Shown piece after piece: positions 59,836 to 64,000 of a stretch of 64,000 nt of DNA. Where the stretch lies: the NCBI RefSeq assembly GCF_005503535.1, contig NZ_SCNN01000014.1:62001-126000 (forward strand), written 5' to 3'. Position numbers and translations under genes: made by a program. The stretch's first letter is position 1. Each line of letters starts with the position of its first letter. The notes under the pieces are model-generated. The model was not told where the DNA came from. It searched no databases and saw only the letters and a program-made list of their open reading frames with translations. This DNA is from Mesorhizobium comanense (GTDB lineage Bacteria; Pseudomonadota; Alphaproteobacteria; Rhizobiales; Rhizobiaceae).

Positions 59836-61160
59836 GCGGCGGCACCAAAGCGTGTTTTCGCCTCGGCGACCGGCAGCGTCACGCGCTCGCCGGTCTTGCG
59901 GTTCTTGATCTCGACCTCGCCCGCGGCGACGCCGCGCGGCCCGACGATCACCTGCCAGGGCAGGCCAATCAGATCGGCGGTCGCGAACTTGCCGCCCGGG
60001 CGCTGGTCGGTATCGTCATAAAGCACGTCCTTGCCGGCGGCGGTGAAGGCGGCGTTCAATTCGTCGCAGACGCGGTCGCACTCGGCGTCGCCGGCCTTCA
60101 TGTTGATCAGGCCGATATCGAACGGCGCCACGGCCTCCGGCCAGATGATGCCGTTCTCGTCATGGCTGGCCTCGATGATCGCCGCCACCAGCCGCGACGG
60201 GCCGATGCCGTAGGAGCCGCCCGAGGCGAAATGGTCCTTGCCGTCGGGTCCGGTCACCTTGGCGCCCATCGGCTTGGAATACTTCTCGCCGAAATGGAAG
60301 ATGTGGCCGACCTCGATGCCGCGTGCCGAGACCTGATCAGCCGCCGGTACGCTTGCCCAGGCCGCCTCGTCATGCATCTCGTCGGTTGCCGCGTACGGCG
60401 TCGTCCATGTCTTGACGATATCCGATATCTCGCCGTCATTGGCGAAATCGGTGTTCGCGCCGGGCACGGCGAGCGAAAGATAGTCGCGGTGGCAGAACAC
60501 CTGGCTCTCGCCCGTCTCGGCCAGGATGATGAATTCGTGGCTTAGGTCGCCGCCGATCGGCCCGGTATCGGCCCGCATCGGAATGGCCTGCAGGCCCATG
60601 CGCGTGAAGGTCCTGAGATAGGACACGAACATTCTGTTATAGGCTGCCCTCGCGCCCTCGAAGTCGAGGTCGAAGGAATAGGCGTCCTTCATCAGGAATT
60701 CGCGCGACCGCATGACGCCGAAGCGCGGCCTCACCTCGTCGCGGAACTTCCACTGGATGTGATAGAGGTTGAGCGGCAGGTCCTTGTAGGACTTGACGTA
60801 GGCGCGAAAAATCTCGGTGACCATTTCCTCGTTGGTCGGCCCGTAGAGCATGTCGCGGTCCTGGCGGTCCTTGATGCGCAGCATCTCCTTGCCGTAGTCG
60901 TTGTAGCGGCCGCTCTCGCGCCACAGGTCGGCCGACTGGATGGTCGGCATCAGGATTTCCAGAGCGCCGGCGCGGTTCTGCTCCTCGCGGATGATGTTGC
61001 AGACCTTGTCCAGCACCCGTTTCCCAAGCGGCAGCCAGGAAAAACTGCCCTGGCCCTGCTGGCGGATCATGCCGGCACGCAGCATCAACCGGTGCGAGAC
61101 GATCTCGGCCTCGCGGGGATTTTCTTTGAGGATGGGCAGGAAATAGCGCGACAAACGCAT
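59832..61160 (-). CDS. proS: Prolyl-tRNA synthetase
   Basis: A 442-residue class II synthetase without the editing insertion, as usual in alphaproteobacteria. Motif 1 lies near residue 60, motif 2 around FRDEVRPRFGVMRSREFLMKDAYSFD and motif 3 near GIGPSRLVAA. The C-terminal anticodon-binding domain starts at about residue 340. It charges tRNA-Pro. First gene of proS-lolC-lolD; divergent from the caspase-TPR gene across 200 bases. Confidence 0.95.
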   Translation of the reverse strand: MRLSRYFLPILKENPREAEIVSHRLMLRAGMIRQQGQGSFSWLPLGKRVLDKVCNIIREEQNRAGALEILMPTIQSADLWRESGRYNDYGKEMLRIKDRQDRDMLYGPTNEEMVTEIFRAYVKSYKDLPLNLYHIQWKFRDEVRPRFGVMRSREFLMKDAYSFDLDFEGARAAYNRMFVSYLRTFTRMGLQAIPMRADTGPIGGDLSHEFIILAETGESQVFCHRDYLSLAVPGANTDFANDGEISDIVKTWTTPYAATDEMHDEAAWASVPAADQVSARGIEVGHIFHFGEKYSKPMGAKVTGPDGKDHFASGGSYGIGPSRLVAAIIEASHDENGIIWPEAVAPFDIGLINMKAGDAECDRVCDELNAAFTAAGKDVLYDDTDQRPGGKFATADLIGLPWQVIVGPRGVAAGEVEIKNRKTGERVTLPVAEAKTRFGAAA

Positions 61161-61360
61161 GGACTGGTCCGTGAATGAGAAGGGCCACGCCAGAATCGGC
61201 GCGGCGCAGGCTTGCTTGACCCGGCTTCATAGCCATTTCATGGCGGATTGGAAACCCGGGCATGGCGTCGCCTCGGCGCCTTCGTGCCTGCAATCCCTCT
61301 GTTGCCGGATGATGTCGCGCTGGTTAGCTTGAAGCCGAAAGCCGCGGCAATCCCGTCGGC

Positions 61361-63892
61361 TTGGGGTGGATCGGGGCATTGCGTTTTTTCCTGACAGTCA
61401 TCCTGGCGATTCTCTTCGCCTCGGCGGCCCATGCGGAGCGGCGTGTCGCGCTCATCATGGCGGCCGACGACTATCGCAATGTGCGTCCGTTGAAAAACGC
61501 AGTGAATGACAGCCGAACGATCGAAGCCGCGTTGCAGAAGCTCGGTTTCGACGTCACCACCGAAGCCAACCGCGACCTGAAGCGCATGCGGCGAGCGCTG
61601 GAGGATTTTCGCGACGACGCAGCCGGCGCGGATGTCGCCCTGATCTATTTCTCCGGCCATGGCGTCGAGATCGCAGGGGACAATCGCCTTCTGCCGGTCG
61701 ACGCCGATCCGTCTTCGCTGGACCGGCTGAAGGCCACGACCCTTGCGCTGGAGGAGGTGCGGCAGACCGTGACCTCGGCCGGCAGGATCGGCCTCGTTGT
61801 TCTCGACGCATGCCGCAACGATCCTTTCGGCCAATCCGAAGACGGCGCCTCCGGCAGCGGTCAATCCGGTGCAGGAAGAGGAGTCGTTGCCATCGCTCCC
61901 GAGGTCAAGGCGGAGGCAAAGCCAGGGCTCGGACGCATGGGCCGGGCCGAAAACGTCCTGTTCGCCTTTTCCGCGGCGCCCGGACAGACCGCCTCCGATG
62001 GCGCATCCGGAAACTCGGACTTTTCCGCCGCTTTGGCGAAGTTCCTGCCGACCGATGGGCTCGAAATTCGCTCCGTCCTGACGCTGGTGCAGCAGCAGGT
62101 CTATGATCAATCCCGCGGCAAGCAGCTTCCCTATGTGGAGAGCGGCCTGCCGCAGCTTTTCTTCGCTGCCCAGACCAGCAAGGACGCCCTGCCCGAGCGC
62201 GACCGGCTGCTGCTTGCCATGGCCGACGTCACACCCGACCTGCGCTCGGAGGTCGAAACTGTGGCCGCGAACGCGGATATGCCGCTGGCACCACTCTACG
62301 CCGCGCTTATCACGTCCGACGGCAAGGCCCTGGCGCCGAGACAGCGCCAGCAGAAACTTAAGGAGGCGGCAGACGCCTTCATCAAGGTCCGGGCCGATCT
62401 GCGCAATCTGGCCTCCTCCGACCCGCAGGTGACCGCGTTGCGCCAACAGGCTGAGGCGCAACTGGCGCTCGGCTCGTTCGACGAGGCACGGGCGCTGCTT
62501 GGCAAAGCGGCTGACATCGACGGCAAATCGCGCGACGATCTGAAAAGTCGCTTCATCGAGCGCACGCTGTCGGAAGCAACGACGCATTACCTCGCCGGAG
62601 GCGCCTCGCAGGCGCAATTGCGTTACGACCTCGCTATCGAGGACTACCGCAAGGCCGTCGCGCTCTATGCCGATGTCGAGGGTTTCCCGATACCGGACGA
62701 GGCACGCTACCAGCAGACACTGTCGTGGGAATTCATCGGCACGCTGGAAACGACCGTCGGCCATCTGCAGGAAGCCGGCAAAGCCTATGATTCGATGGTC
62801 CGATCCGCGGAGAAACGCGCGGCCGCCGAGCCCGACAAGATCGACCACCAACGCGACCTTGCCGTGGCGCTGAACAAGGTGGCCGACGTCAAGAAGGCGA
62901 TCGGCGATAGCGCCGGCGCGATTGCCCTTTACCAGCAGGCTCTCGCCACGATGAAGGCGATCCTCGAAAAGGAACCTACCTTTGGCTATCTGCGTGACTA
63001 CGCCATCTGCTTCAACCGCATCGGTGACGTCATGCGGGTATCCGGTGACGGACCGGGCGCGCTGGCCAATTATCGCTCGGCGCTCAAGGTGGCTGAATTC
63101 CTGGTCGAGCAGGCGCCGGATGATGACGGCTTTCGGCGCGACCTTGCCGTCAGCCACTCCAAGATCGGGCTGGCGCTCAGGCTGACCAATGATCTGGACG
63201 GCTCGATCGCAGAGTATGAAGTTTCCCTGCGGATCACTGAGGCGCTGGCGAAAAAGACGCCTGACGACACCGAACTGCAGCGCGACATCACCGTCAGCCT
63301 CACCGCGATCGGCGACCTGCAGCGGCTGACCGGGCATAATGAAAAGGCTTTCGAACCCTACAAGCGCAGCGTCGATATCGCGCAAAAGCTGGTGGCGCGG
63401 GACCCCGGCAACACATTGTGGCGGCGCGACCTCGAGCTTGCGCTGGGCAAGATATCCGACGCCCGCGCCGAGGCCGGAGACATTGATGGAGCGCTCGCCG
63501 ACCGCCGCTCGTCGCAAGCCATTGCGGAATATCTGGCCGAGCTCGACCACGACAATGCCGAGTGGCAGCGTGACCTTGCCGTTGGCCACAACCGCGTCGG
63601 CGATATCTTGATGAGCAAGGGCGACAAGAGCGGCGCCGCTGCCGAATATCAGGCCGGTTTCCTGATCGCCAGCGCACAGCTGGAGGCCGACCCGGGCAAT
63701 GCGCAGCGCACGGTCGATGCCGCCTTCAGCCATTACAAGCTTGCCATTGCCGGTATCGACACTCCGGCGAATCTCAAAGCCGCGCTGGCCATGCTGACGG
63801 GGCTGAAATCTCAAGGACGCCTGCCGGGCGCCAATGATGTCTGGATCGGCATGGTCGAAAAAGCGATGGCTGAGGCCGGGGTCGCGAAATAG
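61361..63892 (+). CDS. Caspase-like (C14) peptidase with C-terminal TPR-type repeats
   Basis: An 843-residue secreted protein. Residues 1-25 are a signal peptide (LTVILAILFASAAHA). Residues 26-270 are a caspase-fold peptidase with His100 in YFSGHG and Cys151 in VLDACRNDPF. The rest (about 330-840) is a series of helical TPR-like repeats, with recurrent patterns such as LQRDITVSLTAIGDLQRLTG. The start is a TTG at 61361, or 61379; neither has a clear Shine-Dalgarno sequence. Such metacaspase-like proteins with repeats are common in rhizobia; partner and substrate are unknown. Confidence 0.85.
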   Translation: MGWIGALRFFLTVILAILFASAAHAERRVALIMAADDYRNVRPLKNAVNDSRTIEAALQKLGFDVTTEANRDLKRMRRALEDFRDDAAGADVALIYFSGHGVEIAGDNRLLPVDADPSSLDRLKATTLALEEVRQTVTSAGRIGLVVLDACRNDPFGQSEDGASGSGQSGAGRGVVAIAPEVKAEAKPGLGRMGRAENVLFAFSAAPGQTASDGASGNSDFSAALAKFLPTDGLEIRSVLTLVQQQVYDQSRGKQLPYVESGLPQLFFAAQTSKDALPERDRLLLAMADVTPDLRSEVETVAANADMPLAPLYAALITSDGKALAPRQRQQKLKEAADAFIKVRADLRNLASSDPQVTALRQQAEAQLALGSFDEARALLGKAADIDGKSRDDLKSRFIERTLSEATTHYLAGGASQAQLRYDLAIEDYRKAVALYADVEGFPIPDEARYQQTLSWEFIGTLETTVGHLQEAGKAYDSMVRSAEKRAAAEPDKIDHQRDLAVALNKVADVKKAIGDSAGAIALYQQALATMKAILEKEPTFGYLRDYAICFNRIGDVMRVSGDGPGALANYRSALKVAEFLVEQAPDDDGFRRDLAVSHSKIGLALRLTNDLDGSIAEYEVSLRITEALAKKTPDDTELQRDITVSLTAIGDLQRLTGHNEKAFEPYKRSVDIAQKLVARDPGNTLWRRDLELALGKISDARAEAGDIDGALADRRSSQAIAEYLAELDHDNAEWQRDLAVGHNRVGDILMSKGDKSGAAAEYQAGFLIASAQLEADPGNAQRTVDAAFSHYKLAIAGIDTPANLKAALAMLTGLKSQGRLPGANDVWIGMVEKAMAEAGVAK

Positions 63893-64000
63893 GCTCGCAT
63901 AGGCTGCGCGGAGAGCCGAACGTCTTCTGGTTTGGCCGCCAATTCTTTGCGCGCGTCAATTCAGGAGAGGCTCAAAAGGCTCCGCCGATGCTTATTGATC

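Noticed and set aside
61238..63814. 858-codon minus-strand open frame opposite the caspase-TPR gene
   Set aside because: Composition is that of an antisense shadow; the plus-strand protein has catalytic residues and a signal peptide.

Overview
The window looks like a chromosomal segment of an alphaproteobacterium of the Rhizobiales, most likely Mesorhizobium or a close relative. This is inferred from the high GC content, the short-form prolyl-tRNA synthetase, the cbtBA cobalt module under a B12 riboswitch, an alphaproteobacterial LexA box (GTTC-N7-GTTC), the aerobic Cob-type B12 genes and dispersed palindromic repeats. No database search was possible, so all names rest on motifs and context.

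Layout. 0.1-6 kb (minus): a DprE1-like oxidase and a HAD-UbiA prenyltransferase fusion (decaprenyl-phospho-pentose chemistry), a small secreted protein and a large MscS-type channel. 6.2-11.4 kb (plus): heterotetrameric sarcosine oxidase soxBDAG, then a DHA2 transporter. 13-21.6 kb: a nitroreductase, an XRE-cupin regulator with a palindromic operator, and a tightly overlapping four-gene operon (two FAD-GcvT demethylase/dehydrogenase paralogues, a homocysteine S-methyltransferase-like enzyme, an aminotransferase). 21.7-30 kb: two flavodoxin-fold reductases, a GlcD-like oxidase, a cytosine-deaminase-family amidohydrolase and an NMT1-type ABC importer, divergent from RidA and a creatininase-family enzyme. 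30-35.3 kb: B12 synthesis (cobC, cobD, cobO, cobP) and cobalt uptake (cbtA, cbtB) with a cobalamin riboswitch. 35.4-42.5 kb: a GbcA-like Rieske oxygenase, an MFS protein, a DUF1624 protein, an ICMT-like methyltransferase, a MerR regulator, MgtE and a LuxR-type regulator with a degenerate receiver. 42.6-49.4 kb: serine-cycle genes (serine-glyoxylate aminotransferase, malyl-CoA lyase, malate-CoA ligase mtkAB) convergent with a third FAD-GcvT protein. 49.4-50.6 kb: a gene-poor accessory gap with a small RiPP-precursor-like gene and a decayed tyrosine-recombinase fragment. 50.6-64 kb: a MipA/OmpV protein with a two-component system, tRNA-Leu, lipB, a SRPBCC-M50 protease fusion, a 28-residue membrane protein behind a LexA box, a tandem duplication of lolC with a wrecked lolD copy, lolD, proS and a caspase-TPR protein.

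How it fits together. Much of the window can be read as a route from methylated glycines to central carbon: the Rieske enzyme or the homocysteine methyltransferase could start on glycine betaine, the FAD-GcvT enzymes and SoxBDAG demethylate dimethylglycine and sarcosine to glycine plus C1 units, and SgaA, Mcl and MtkAB connect glycine, serine, glyoxylate and acetyl-CoA. That route is inference. The two most unusual items are small genes below normal annotation thresholds: the RiPP-precursor-like gene at 49698-49823 and the LexA-box membrane peptide at 56187-56273.
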